Shown: one piece after another, positions 22,111-34,639 of the stretch
Numbering within the stretch: position 1 is the first letter of the stretch
Layout: every line of letters starts with the position of its first letter
Source: Utricularia gibba
Lineage: Eukaryota; Streptophyta; Magnoliopsida; Lamiales; Lentibulariaceae
Length of the DNA stretch: 64,000 nucleotides
NCBI GenBank assembly: GCA_002189035.1
Contig: NEEC01000025.1
Location: forward strand, 620,001-684,000
Direction: 5' to 3'
The notes under the pieces: model-generated
What the model saw: the letters and a program-made list of their open reading frames with translations, nothing else
What the model was told of the DNA's origin: nothing
The model's database searches: none
Program-made: the position numbers and the translations under genes

Positions 22111-23370
22111 AAATGTCCAGTTGAGAAAAACAAGGCCTGGTTGTATTTCAAGGGTATTTGGCCCAATGGAAAGCTCTTATTGGGCCATCCCCAAAAATCA
22201 AAACGGCTTGGGCTCAATGGGTCTACATATGACAGCTCGCTCACAGGTGGGCCCGCATACTCTTTCCCAGCGACAGCAGCCGTCCTTTGGAACCTTATCA
22301 TCTCACAGCCCGAGTCAAGACAAAGGAAGGATCACATCAAAGTGGATCAATGGAAATTCAATTCATGCTCCAGACAATTTCGGAATAAGTTTTAGTGGTG
22401 ATGTGCTTGTTATTACAAGTTGCGATTGTCGAAAATGGTCACGTGGTTTGAAGAATACACGAGCTGGAAGTTTGACGGGGTCTTGTTTTATTGTTTGTCG
22501 TAGTTAATGAGATCGATGCTTTGCCAGATTTAGATGTAATCAGCGTTGCAGAAACTGGTATGTTTGTTTGTTTTGTTGGATGATTGAATTTCGATGTCTC
22601 TTTCCTGAAGATGAGGATTTACTCCGGTGGAATGTCGTCTGTGAATACATGAATATTGCCGAATACAATAATTGTGAAAGGGAGCGCAACTGCCCAAGTA
22701 TAAAGTGAATACATGAACGAGTCATGTTCAATGATTCCCAGTGGGATGCCTTTGGAGCAGTTGGGGTAGTGGGCCTCTTGGTCGTCTGTCGCTTTCGAGC
22801 GTCTTTGTTGATTGCTACTGCATTGTTTTACTCTCATTTGTCATATCCGCGGGTACTCCTGACCAGGGGAAGTAAGCGAAAGAGTGGAAGAAATCATGTT
22901 CTCTGGTTTCACAGAACTGTAACGCCTTTTCCGAATATTTCTGAATCCTCAAACGGCTTTACCCTTCCTCCCTGCTTACCCGGAGTTTCCATCTTCTATT
23001 CCCTAGTTAAATTTCCTTGTTTGCAGAAGGCAGTTGTCGGTGATCCTAATGAGGTATGGGGTACCATCTCTATTCCACTTCACCGTGGCAACTGGGTTTT
23101 CTGTTCTCACTTGATGGAGATTGGTTTCTTAGTTCATCACTCTTTTGATTCGAATTTTATGTTTTTATGGCAAATTTTCAATCTTTTTCATTTTGAGAAC
23201 CCACAAGAGCTACCGTATACTTGAATGCTACGCCTTTTTTTTTTCATGTACCCTTAAAATCTGTATCAGTTTTGGAAGAATTCTCTTTCGGGTTTCTGGT
23301 TGGCCTTCTTGTTTCGCAGAGACGCGTACTTATACTGGCTTTGCTGGTGTAACAGAATTTAATTGATTGA
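22111..23370. promoter_or_regulatory. Head-to-head spacer of L1-domain and MEI2-like genes
   Basis: Contains both promoters and the MEI2-like 5' leader, which probably includes an untranslated exon and an intron. The frames at 22028-22507 and 22724-23224 look random and I do not call them genes. Confidence 0.45.
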
Positions 23371-26227
23371 ATGGAGCGGCCACCGATTGATTTTACAGAT
23401 GGTTAGTCTTGCAATTGTTCGCAGCGCATTTATGAGCTCCTTGATATTGAATGCATATTTTCTCTGGAGTTGACAATCCAAACATCTTGCTCCTGCAGGT
23501 TCTTCAACACGGGCTTCTCGTGTCGCTCCAGAGAAAGAAAGATCTTCATTGAAATTTCCAATTGGTCCTAAATTGTATCATGAAGCTGCTGATGTTACCC
23601 TGTTTTCTGCGTCACTGCCTGTCCTCTATCATGAGCAACGTGAGCCAGAAAATTTCTGATATGTTCTTGTTGTTTAAGGAATGTTATCTTAATATTTTTC
23701 ATGTATTATTGCGGCAGTTGATTTTGATGAATCTGGCAAACGTGTTAAACCATTTGATGATGTATTACTGAGTGTCGACATGCGAAAGGCAGCCGATGGA
23801 GTAAACGATCCACTTGAGGAGATTGAGCCAACCACCAGTGGAACTTTACTTCCTGACGATGAAGATGAACTTTTGGCTGGCCTTATGGATGATTTGGATC
23901 TTAGTGGGTTGCCAACTCAGATTGAGGACCTCGATGATGATTTTTTTGGGAGTGGGTGTGGAATGGAAATTGAATCTGAAAACCACGAGAGTCCAAGTTT
24001 TTCCATGCCAAGACTGTATGCAACTAATAACCTTAATTTTGGAACGGTATCTCATCTCAGATATGCAAATGGTGTTGGAATTGTCAGTGGTGAACACCCA
24101 TATGGTGAGCATCCTTCCAGGACATTATTTGTTAGAAACATCAACAGTAACGTAGAGGACTCGGAGCTTAGGTCTCTTTTTGAGGTAATCTTCATGAGAT
24201 TCACTTTCGTATATCGTAAAGAATCTACTGAAACTTGTCTTCGTGTGAGTCAATGTGCAATGTAGGATGTGTGTGAATATTCCTAGTCTGTACTCTGGCC
24301 AGTTTTATGATGAGTTCTGACACTAATTGGTTGCCAAACTTTTCCTGTCTCCTTCTATTAGCAATATGGAGACATAAGGACTTTGTATACCGCATGTAAG
24401 CACAGAGGATTTGTGATGATAGCTTACTATGACATAAGAGCTGCACGAAATGCAATGCGTGCATTGCAAAATAAGCCATTAAGACGAAGGAAACTTGATA
24501 TTCATTTCTCCATCCCAAAGGTTTGAATTTTCTTGTTTGTGTTCTTTTAATTGGTGGTTACTGTGTATGTTATTAGACGGGTATTTTCCTATTTTAAGGA
24601 GAACCCATCCGAAAGAGATATCAACCAGGGGACTTTGGTGGTGTTCAATTTGGAGCCGTCTGTGTCTAATGATGACCTCTGCCAGATATTTGGAGCCCAT
24701 GGAGAAGTTAAGGAGGTAAGGCTTTTCCGGTTTATGAAGTATGTGTTCAGCATCTCTTCTTTTATCCGGCCTCTGAATTGCTCTCTATCTTGCATTTATT
24801 ACAGATTAGAGAAACTCCTCACAAAAGATTCCATAAGTTCGTTGAGTTTTATGATGTCAGAGCTGCTGAGGCAGCGCTCAAGGCTTTAAATAGGTGTGAC
24901 ATAGCTGGGAAGCGCATAAAGCTTGAACATAGCCGACCTGGTGGTGCACGTAGAAGGTTTATTTTTTAACACTTTTGCATGTTAAAGTAATAATATTTAC
25001 TGATAAAGTTGCAAAACTACATCAGAACTGAGTTAACTTGCCCTTGGATTTATCCAAATTAGTTCAACATTAGGTTTCAAGAACTGTTATGGAAGCAGCT
25101 TGTTGAAGCCATGACTGCTTCAATCTCATCATTTTATGTTGTAGCTTTCTGTTGCTCATTCCCAAGTTTCTAGTCTAACATTTCGTTTAATCTACAGCAT
25201 ATTTCAGCAAATGAGTCATGAGCAAGAACGTGATGAGTGTCGAGTTATCCAGCATCAAGTTGGTTCTCCAATTGCTATTTCTCCTCCAGGCAAGTTTGTG
25301 GTTGGATTATCTTTTGAAAAATATTGAGCAACCGCGCACTTTGTTTAGTCCTGAATTCGTCGTCTGTGATTCATAGGTGGCTGGAAAATTTATGGCAGTC
25401 CAGTCAACCAGAATTCTTTGCAAGTTTACAATCTGCTGCCTAATTTAAGAGGCCTGGCTCCTGTTGGAAGTAACAATTTATCCGGTTTAGCCTCCAGTCC
25501 ACCTTCGAAAAGATCAACTCCTGTGAAGATCCCACCTTCGAAAAGATCAACTCCTGTGAAGATCCCACCTATAGGGAAATATTCTTTAAGAGAAAGCCAT
25601 CTAAATCCAATGGTTCCGGTTGTTGGCACCCCACATACATCAGTCAACCAGCCACACTTTTCTCTTCCCAGCATGAAACTAAGTTCAAGTCCTGAACTAA
25701 CATCATCGTATAGTGATTCCAAGTCATCGAGTGTTGGCACTCTTTCTGGTCATCAGTTTCTTTGGGGAAGTCCAGCAGTGAACTCAGAACAGAATGAACC
25801 TTCTGCTTGGTCATCTTTGATGAATGCCAGGCCGCTTCCATCCAGGCAAATAGGAGTTGGTTTTCGAAATCCTACTCAACACAGCTCACATGTTGGCTCG
25901 GCTCCATCGGGTGTTCCACTTGAAAGGCATTTTTTTCCGGAGTCTCCTGAGACATCTGACATGAGCCAGGCATCATTTGGAACTACTAATTTTGGTCACG
26001 GCAGTGGTACATGGGGTGTGAATGTTGGTGTTCCCAGTTCTATGAACATGGGGGTTTCTTTTGCTAGAAATTTCAGCGAAAACGGGTCCCCTGGTTCACG
26101 AGTGATGGCTATATCGAGAGAGAGCCCTACGCATTTTGGTATGGGTCCTTCCCTAAGCATGGGAGCAACCATGAATGACTGTGCAATTGATCGCAGTCGA
26201 AGTAGAAGGGCTGATACAGGAGGTTAG
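23371..26227 (+). CDS. MEI2-like RNA-binding protein, truncated before RRM3
   Basis: Eight exons: 23371-23401, 23499-23639, 23718-24184, 24362-24520, 24599-24715, 24805-24956, 25198-25289, 25377-26227; total 2010 nt, 669 aa, all in phase. The intron after 25289 appears to use a GC donor (CAG|GCAAGT). RRM1 (HPSRTLFVRNINSNV to DIHFSIPK) and RRM2 (GTLVVFNLEPSVSNDD to IKLEHSRPGGARR) are intact. The frame then stops at TAG 26225-26227 exactly where MEI2 proteins pass into RRM3, their most conserved domain. The next codons read VDDKKQFQVDLE, so the stop looks like CAG changed to TAG. MEI2-like proteins control meiosis and vegetative growth through RNA binding. A 33-bp tandem duplication lies at 25501-25566. 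Product is either a two-RRM protein or none. Confidence 0.88.
25501..25566 (+). repeat. 33-bp tandem duplication within the MEI2-like gene
   Basis: The 33-base unit at 25501-25533 is repeated exactly at 25534-25566. It adds a second copy of an 11-residue stretch containing PSKRSTPVKIP without changing frame. Confidence 0.95.
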
Positions 26228-26907
26228 GTGGATGACAAGAAGCAGTTTCAGGTTGATCTGGAAATGATCAGTAATGATGAAGATCATAGAACCACACTGA
26301 TTATAAAAAAAAACATCCCAAACAGGTAACCCCATTCCTAGAACTTTGCCAGCGTATTTTTCCATTCCTTCAGTAATTATTGTTCTTATCTGCGTCTACG
26401 TTTCCACCCTTGAAGGTGCACTTCTAAGATGGTAATAGCAGCTATCAGTGAAACCCATGAGGGCACATATGGTTTTCTTGGTTTGCCAATTGTTCTTATC
26501 TGAGCTGCACTGTCCATTTTTGGTGGTTCGATACAGAGCAAGTGCAATGTCGGATGTGCCTTCATCAGCATGGTCTCTCCTTGTCACATCATCACTTTCT
26601 ACAATGTATGCGCTCCATTGGATGTTGCCCATGCGGCTCTCAGCCTGCCTATTTCCACGGTTGCGTGATCCTGCAATTTACGCATGTGTGGGTTTTCCCT
26701 GGGAAGAAATGGGAGAAATTCAACAGCGAAAAGGTGGCGTGGTTGGCGTATTTCACAGTTTCAGAACTGAAGAAAGACAGGCAGTGCCGGTCAATTACTT
26801 TCCAATATGAGGGCCACCCCAATCCAACCAACCAACACACTAGCAATCTGGCAATGCAACCGCAGGTCCACTGTTCGTTGTCATGGCCTACATTTTTCTC
26901 GCCCTGA
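26228..26907 (+). pseudogene. Decaying RRM3 exons of the MEI2-like gene
   Basis: Pieces of MEI2 RRM3 remain in order past the stop: 26228-26335 (DEDHRTTLIIKKNIPN), 26416-26503 (TSKMVIAAISETHEGTY, then GFLGLPI and a stop), 26537-26605 (SKCNVGCAFISMVSPCHII) and 26701 onward (GKKWEKFNSEKVAWLAY, later RQCRSITF). Many normally invariant residues are changed, the donor after the second piece is lost, and the stretch between LAY and the RxCR segment is missing. These are substitutions and deletions, not simple frame slips, so the domain is no longer under strong constraint. Confidence 0.85.
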
Positions 26908-27865
26908 TTGAGATGGGAACAACAACAGGAAACCAAATCCCTCAACCTGATGGCGCTTCTCGGATGCCGGAGGGGAGATGCTCTGGACAACCCTGCCTAG
27001 TGTCTTGAGAGGGGACGGTGGCAGAGAAAGCTGTAGTCAAAAGCTGATTAATAATTATTGATGGGGAGGAAAGAAGGCCCGCCGCTATGGCGAGGAGCAG
27101 GCGTCCAGCCAGGGCCGGTTTTCAGTCGGGCGTTGGATGGATGGATGAAGACACCCTTCCTCAGAACAACCAAGTGTACAGAAGACTGGAGTTAGCACAC
27201 CCCTTATCCTATGTAAGGAAGCACTAGGGGGTTGAAAGAGCTGACCCGACCCGACGCGACGCGACCCATCAGAATGGGCTGCGCCCATATCTTGATTGCT
27301 TTGGCCCAAAGGAAGACCTATTCACCCAATTAATCCCTACAAATTTTTATTAATTGTGTATTTACCTGCCACTTTTACGAAAATAATAAATAGTAAACTT
27401 CCTTCTTCTGTACACGAGAGGAGGGGAGGCCGTTAAACCTTCAGGTATGAATAAATCAATATTGCGGTTCCAGAATGTTCGTCTGGGGGACATGCACAGC
27501 AAAAGAAGAAAGAAGAAACACCTACCCCCTTGGCAGGTTTGAGGTTTCCCCATGATCTCCAATCTCCTTCCTTCCTTCCTTCCTTCCCTCCCCTTCCTGT
27601 ACAGCAGGAACGCGGAATATGGGAATGGGCGGCGCATGCTCCTGGTTAATCCACAATGGTGCAAGGAAACGAGGGCATCAAGATCGTCTTGCGGGTCCGT
27701 TTCGAGTAGTCAAATCCGGACGCTCCCCGCCCGTCTCACCCGAACTGATTGCCTCCTCCTCCAGCTCAGCAGCATCCATGCTTGTGGCTCGGCTTTTTCT
27801 ATGGCGACGCTCCTGGGATCGAAAGCCATTACAACATTTATCAGGCAAGCTACGGCGAAGTGAAC
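26908..27865. other. Spacer between convergent MEI2-like and receptor kinase genes
   Basis: Contains a CCTT-type microsatellite at about 27565-27590 and a C/G-rich CCCGAC/GCGAC run near 27240-27266. No gene is supported. Confidence 0.5.
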
Positions 27866-29713
27866 TCAAATTGATCGCATGGCTGGTACATGTGTAGAAA
27901 TCAGCGAACCCACCTCACGGTATGGGAACTCATCTGTCTCCAGCATTCGGACTACATGGCTCATCCTGGGCCGTTTCTCCGAATCGGGATCGACACATTT
28001 AAGGGCGACTAGAAGGGCACGTTTTATGGCTCGTGTCGAGGGCCGAGGTTCTAGGTTGGGGTCAGTAACTTCCTCGGCTTTCCGATTAGCTACCATCATC
28101 TTCAGCCATTCAACCAGATTTACCTGAAAAGCAGTCATGTTCAGATCACGACCCGCCAGCAGTATGCGGAGAAGATGCATCTACTAGCACCACCTCATTT
28201 GCAGGGCGCCCGTAGTCAACAGGGTCCCTTCCCGTAACAGCTTCCAGCACAAGAACACCGAAGCTGTAGATGTCACTTTTCTCGTTCAGCAAGCCAGTGT
28301 TTGCGTACTCCGGAGCCACATAACTTGATTCAGGGGGAAAAAAAAAAGGAAATGGTTTAGCAAGGAGGAAATTAAAAAAGTGTACCAGCGCTGAGAAATG
28401 AATCTTTGTACCCAAATGTTCCCATAACTCTGGTTGTTATATGGCTTTCATGGGACCCCAGAAGTTTGGCCAGACCAAAGTCGGAAACTTTTGCATTGAA
28501 CTCCTGATCAATCAAGATATTGCTTGATTTTATATCACGATGCACAACTTTCGGCTCAATGGCTTCGTGCAAATAGGCAAGCCTGCAAAAAGAAGGCAAT
28601 TTTCCTGAATCAGGACACAGCAGAGTGCAGCAGCATATTTTCGATTGTCTAGAGGGGTGTGCGATACTAAAGAAGCACTCACGCCTTTGCAGTACCAAGG
28701 AGAACCTTCATTCGAGCTTCCCATGTTAAGACCCCATGATTCCGCAACGCCCCATGAAGCCATTGCTCAAGATTACCATTGTTGACGTATTCGTAAACCA
28801 GCATCCTGAACACATGCAGAATAGATCAGTGTGATCTGAAATAAGTCGACTGTAAGACTGTGTGGAGGCAGAAAGTAGAACCTGTGAACTCCCTCAATGC
28901 AGTAGCCAAGAAGCCTTACAAGGTTTTTGTGACGAACATGGCCGATGGCCTCTACCTCACCTCGGAATTCTTTCTCTGCTTGACCTCTGTGAAACAAAAC
29001 CCGATCAGATACATATCCAAAATTCTGGAGTTAAGAAGCCAGAGGTTGGTTGGTGTTACTCACAGATTGTTAAGAAGCTTCTTGACAGCAACCTCCGTGC
29101 CATTCACCAATCGACCGCGGTACACAACGCCATAACCACCCTCACCAATGATATGATCAGCCGAGAAACGATTGGTTGCGATTTCAAGGTCTCTCAGGGT
29201 GAACCAATGGCCCCACCCGAGATGGGATCCTTCTGGAAGCCCGACCAAAGGGGAAGCCATGGCAAGTCCATATGATGTTGGCAGTTGTTTCCTTGCATTT
29301 CCAGAGCTCCCTTCCTCTCCCGACTGCGAGCTGTAGGCTCTTTCGTGTTGAAAAGTGGAACTACTCAGGCTGATATCATCAACATCACTTGATTTGCTCC
29401 TCCCCAAGTGAGTTATCAACTTCTCTGAGTTCTTTTCACTCGACTTGTCGTTGATGTTCATGTATACAGTTCTCTGTCCGCTGTTGGTGCTCCCGTCTCC
29501 AACTCTATCAACTCTGATCTCTTTTGAGACATTGGGGATGATTTGGCTGGTAGAATTGTCCAAGGATTTACTTGATTTTCGACGAAGGATTGTCCATATT
29601 GATAAGATCCCAATAATCAGAACTATGAATGCCCCCACACAGAAGCAAATGAGAACCCAAAGCTTCAGACCCACATATTTCTTTGACAATTCGGAGTCCA
29701 GGTTTCCAGACAT
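27866..29713 (-). CDS. Receptor-like kinase, At5g18500 type (tiny ectodomain)
   Basis: Six exons in transcript order: 29713-29064, 28986-28882, 28805-28683, 28582-28412, 28323-28194, 28123-27866; total 1437 nt, 478 aa. The start is the ATG at 29713 ([19 protein letters not shown]). Only about 15 residues precede a transmembrane segment (about 17-40). A Ser-rich juxtamembrane stretch leads to a kinase domain (about 185-460): glycine loop [38 protein letters not shown]. All catalytic residues are present, so the kinase should be active. With almost no ectodomain it probably signals with a co-receptor. It belongs to the TMK/PERK-related family of At5g18500 and At3g59110; the ligand and pathway are unknown. 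Confidence 0.93.
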
Positions 29714-31861
29714 TTTGGGCAATGCACTTTCAATTCTCAAAGTTCTGGACAAGCAAGCATTAACCTGTCAAACCTGAATCCCAAAAGCTCAGAAAGCAGC
29801 TTATGGCAATAAAAACCACAACAGAAATATGGAGAATGACTAACTGGAACCTTTGAAACAAATCATTAGCGAGAGAAAGAAGATTAGAAGCACAGCAGTC
29901 ATCATAGGAAAGAGAGACAGGTACTAAGATCTGGGTCATTGATCTGCATCTTTGTCCAAACCATTACATAACTACAGACTTTTCTACGAAACTCTAGAAA
30001 TGAGAGAGCTCCCTGGAGCAGAGGAAACGCAAATAGATCCAGAAGTAAAAAAGAAAAGAAAACCCTTCCCTTTACCATTGATTGGTAACAACCGCCTTGA
30101 TCTTCTTCCTTGAGAGAGCAAATGGGCAAATAAAGCACAAGGTTTGGTCTTTGACGGGCTCAATGAACATAGATTGCAAATGCAGGCGCAAGGATTTCAG
30201 AAACCGGCGAAGGAGAGAACCGCAATATGGGGAAATAAAGTCAAAAAAGAGTAGCACATAAGAAAGTTGAAGCAGCAGGAGTAGTTTAGAGTAGATGGAG
30301 GGGTTGCTGTGGGCCAAACAGAAATAAAGAAAGGAGATGCAAGGAAAAAAATGCAGAATGTTGATTTTCTCAAACGATTCCAGGTAAAACCAAATCTTTA
30401 AATGTGGAAGCTTGGTTTTTCGAAGTCAGATCCCCAAATAAAAGCTAAGTGGGCTAGACACTAGAGGTGGTTTTATGGAATTATGGATGAGGATGAAGGA
30501 CGCCCATTAGCTCAGCTGTAAAGGAAGCTTGATCTTGCAAATGAGGAAACCATAATAGACAAAAAAAAGAGAGGAACAGAGTGAAACAGTAAAGAAGACG
30601 GAGGAATACGGTCCACTCCAGCAATTAAAGCAATAGTGGGGAAAACACTGCAACAAAAGTGAAAGATGAAACCTCTATACTCAACAAGAAAAACAAGTAA
30701 AAAAAGAGGAACCCGCAAACAGATTTTTTTATACATAAAAACATAGGAATTAAATGGGCTGAGGTGGGAAGCTAATAATTCATCTGCTATTACTTATCAA
30801 CTTCTGTTCTGCCCCGCAATGAAGATGAAAGTTCCAATCCCGAGATATAATAATTCCTGGCATCCGGTCAATTTCTTCGTACACCTCCGGTTTAATCTTC
30901 ACGCCCAAGCGCATAAAGGCTCCTCCTTTTCCCCTTGAATGAGCGCAGTATACACAGCCATTGGAGCTTGACCACTCCGATTGACACCTGGCTTGGCATT
31001 GAATATCCTGTAAAAATTACAGCTTGCTGTAGATGGGTGATCATGCCCATCTCAATAAACCAATATAAAAAAAACCCAGGCAATCATTTCAACTTAACAA
31101 TGAATTATCCTTTCTTAATGATTCGCCAAAAGTTTTCCAGGGGTGGATGCCAAATATTTATTGAGAATAATAAATAAGATGCAACCCAGGCAGGGGATCC
31201 ACCAACGGTACACAGAGAGTAGAATGGTCCTCAAATTGGCTTTGTGTTATACCCTCTGGACGACGATGTATCATCATCATTACCAAAAGCCAACCCCCTA
31301 CGGCGCCTACACTTTTCACCTGTTCTTCATTTATACGGGGTTCCTTTCTCCTTAAACTCATCATAATTGTTGTCATTAACCACTATTAGTTCTTCATAGG
31401 CAACAAATATGTCTTTGTTGGATGTTGACTTTTTGATCCTAATCTCTTGACATGTCATCGCTGATGATTGCTCTTGCTGGTTTTTCCTTTATGATTATTT
31501 CAGTCGCATGCACCGGTAGTACAGGCACATCATTGTCTGGGTGTATATTTAAGGATCGTGTGGTTAAGGGAGGGAAATTGAAAACAATGGTCACGTTCCT
31601 CGCTGCCTGAAAGCGTTTCTGAGAAAGACAGAATCTTGTGGTTTTGTTGTGCAGATGAAATTATGTTAGTGGCCCAGTCCAGTGGTGCACTTGCAGCGAG
31701 ATTCCTTCTTATGTCAGATGCTGTTTCGGCAGAATTAATTAGTTCCTTCCTTCAACCACATGACAATTAAGTCACAATCCATCTTACAGCTGAATAAACG
31801 GGTAAGAAAAATGCGTCCGTGCCATGGACAACACGACTTCCATATGCATCCTGCTTTCAGA
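29714..31861. other. Upstream of receptor kinase, downstream of RWP-RK gene
   Basis: The part near 29714-30320 probably holds the receptor kinase 5' leader and promoter; CT/AG-rich leader-like sequence lies around 29880-30330. From there to 31861 I see no gene, repeat or RNA. The 81-residue frame at 30072-30317 could be an upstream frame in the leader but has no recognisable content. Confidence 0.45.
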
Positions 31862-33213
31862 TTATGAATCTCCCCATTCAACTTGTAATGAGGACTGGAA
31901 TATCTGGAGGAGGGCCATTTGTTTCTGTTTATCAAGTGTTTGCGCTTCACACCGCCGGTGAACGCCGAGCTTCAGGGCTTTATCACAGTCTCTGGAAGCT
32001 TTCTCCCTTGACACACGAAGCAAACTAGCATACTTGGTTTTGGCTTCTTTCTCATCTTTCTTGCTTTCAGCTACCTCTCCCTCGATGCAGGTAGAATTAA
32101 CAGGATTTGTTTCTGAGGTTACATTCTGTTCATTGACGCTGCGAAGACCATGGTGATCATCCTCCTTATTTCCCCACCATCTATAGAAGACAGTTGACAG
32201 ACCTTCTGATGGGAATCCATACTTGAACTCATCAGGATTTGCTGAATTCCCTCTATTCATGGTTGCGCCCTGAATGCCTTGGGAGCCCTCCCTGCTAAGC
32301 TGCTTCACGCCCACTCGCAAGCCAGTACTCGTGCTTTGAGGTTGTCTACATGATGCACAACAGCCCACAAGAGATGTCATTATGAAACCGCTACAACAGA
32401 GGGGAAACGGCGATGCATCTGTTTTTTTCACAAGAATCATGCATCTCTGCTAGAATTTAACAGGGAAAAAAAATCTTATTGACATTTCATTACCATCATC
32501 CAAAATCATCCCTCAGAGAAATCACAGATGGGGAAAAATATACTCCTGGGTAAGTTAACAGGGAAAAAAATCTCATTGGCATTTGATTACCGCCATCCAT
32601 AATCATGCCTCAGATGGTCTTCCCGCGGATGCGGAAATATATACTCTTGGGTAGCAAGTGAAAACTTACATTGCTGGACAATGGGCCTCTTTCTCCATTG
32701 CAGCTTCCTTCTTGATTTCCTCAATGGTCTTCCCCCCAGCAATCTGAGTTCCTCGATACAAACAAAACGAAAACCAGTGAAAATGAATACAGTCGAAGTC
32801 CAAAATTTTAGACCCCAATTTTAGATGTCTTACTAATGTTTTTCACACAAGTAAATCCAGTTAATTTGCATGAAAATTATAGTCTTACCTTTCTGTATGG
32901 CCAGCGGACAAGACCATTTTCATAGCATACATTCTTCAAAACACTAGGAGAAACGCCTGATGGAAAAACACCAAGAGATTCAAACCCCCGTTAAGAGATC
33001 AAACACCACATAGAACATGATGAAGAATGGAGGCCAGAAAGTACCCAGAGACTCCGCAGCATCAGAGAGTGTACACGAGAATACCGCAGAAACCTCCTCA
33101 AAAGATGGAACCTTTGGGGCCTGAGCGGAAACCGGGTTCGGACTCGGACTAGGGTTCGTGTTCGTCGGTTGGGAACGATTTTGGTATGGAGTCGAGTTCT
33201 GCGTGGTACCCAT
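31862..33213 (-). CDS. RWP-RK domain protein
   Basis: Four exons in transcript order: 33213-33045, 32956-32889, 32743-32670, 32390-31862; total 840 nt, 279 aa. A Pro/Asn/Ser-rich start is followed by LSDAAESLGVSPSVLKNVCY, GLVRWPYRK and IAGGKTIEEIKKEA (about residues 45-95). This is the RWP-RK DNA-binding motif, with one difference: Tyr where most have Ser or Asn in the RWPxRK core. The C-terminal two thirds, from a CCASCRQPQ segment, matches nothing I know. There is no PB1 domain, so it is not an NLP; it resembles the short RKD-like class in size. Probable nuclear transcription factor; target genes unknown. Confidence 0.82.
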
Positions 33214-34639
33214 CGACGGCGTGGGAAGTGGGAGTGTGGCCTGCTAAGCGGAAACAGAGAGTAGTCCGGGTTTAGTTTCCTACCGGAATCGTGGTGCAAT
33301 TAGCTTGAAGAAGGTTAGAATTTGGGAAGCAATAAGAAAGTGTACATAAAAAATCCTGTCTTGAATTCTCAAAATGGGAGAAAAATCTTAATCTTTATAA
33401 AAACGACTGTTGAAAAATCCTAAAACAGAGAAAGCTCTCTCTATAGTATCTTCTTCAATATCTAAAAACAGAAAAGTTTCATAAAAATCACATCTTTAAA
33501 GTGGTGACGGCATTATCACCTGTGGGAATTGGAAAGAGCCAATTTTTTTTTCATTTCTCAAGTCTGAGGTTAGTTAGCTGCAGACTGTTGATCAACAGGT
33601 AGAGGCTGAAGAAGGTGCTCCGGGTACTCGAGAAACCATGTCCATGTCCATGCATTACCATTTCTTTTGTTTCCTCGGAAGACTCTTGTTGGTTAAGTCT
33701 ATTAGAGAAGTTTTCTATCGTTGCGGGGTTCCAAAAGCCCCTGTAAACAGTCCACAAAGACGCTCTCTAGGTAATCAGGCATTGACTCGTAAACCTCTAA
33801 CCCTTATTGGCCTCAGACACCATGTGTTCGTTCCCCAGAGAGAACACCACCACTCGGTACCAGTACGGCGGAATGGACACTCGGGAAGACCCGAGTGAAG
33901 AGCCTAAAACGCCATACGATGAAATAGGGATATCCCAGGGCTCCTTTCAAAGGTGCCATGTATCATATTCATGGCAGAGACGCCACCGTACAACTGTGCT
34001 TTTACACTCAAAGGGGACTTCGGTTGTTGCACCTTTGGATCTTGGATCATCCGTCCCCTCTCTGGTGCTATGTAAGCGGAGACCAGTCCTTAGACTCAAA
34101 CACCAAGTGGTCGAGTAACGCTGGGTCGGGTTCGGATTTCTGTTGCCGATCGTCTGTATTAGTCTATTCATATGTTGGCATCGAGTGGGGAGCTAAATGC
34201 AGTGTTCTCGGGTGGCACCCGACCAATAAATACTTCGAGTGGTGTACTTGGTTCGGAGGGGTTGGAGTGAGCAGAGAGAGCATTGTAGGTACCGAATGTT
34301 ACGAAAACTCACGAATAGCAGCAGCAGCAGCAGCAGCTTATGAGAGGGATTCCAATATGTATATATATCATCAATGGTCGCTGAGGAGGCATTCCAAGAC
34401 ATCTGGCATCACCGCCATCTCAACCCAAGAAAATCTATTATTATCCAAAGAGTGTGCCATGTGGGAGATTCGCATTGGGCAAAAAGATCCCAGATTTATC
34501 CGTTGTAGGATCTGCAACCACCGTTTTTGCAGCTGTCCCTCCTCTTGTTCGTTTATTTCACCCTGCTTATTCCTTCTTCTTAATACGCGGTTGGCTACCC
34601 ATTTTGCTGCGAGAAACTGAAGCACAAGTGACGTAAGAA
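33214..34639. promoter_or_regulatory. Spacer between head-to-head RWP-RK and LHCA3 genes
   Basis: Holds both promoters. A TATATATATC stretch at about 34358-34368 lies some 275 bp before the LHCA3 start. A GCA repeat (about 34318-34338) and an A/T-rich patch (33340-33480) are present. A 220-codon open frame at 33958-34620 overlaps the promoter and has no protein-like features. Confidence 0.5.

Noticed and set aside
22724-23224. 166-codon plus-strand frame
   Set aside because: No recognisable content; it lies in the leader/promoter region of the MEI2-like gene.
26542-26907. Open frame containing GKKWEKFNSEK
   Set aside because: It is the decayed MEI2 RRM3 relic, not a separate gene.
30508-30530. 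tRNA-like A box (TAGCTCAGCTG)
   Set aside because: No B box, acceptor stem or anticodon arm can be folded around it.
33958-34620. Open frame of 220 codons on the plus strand
   Set aside because: It overlaps the LHCA3 promoter, includes the GCA repeat as an Ala run, and has no domain or protein-like composition.
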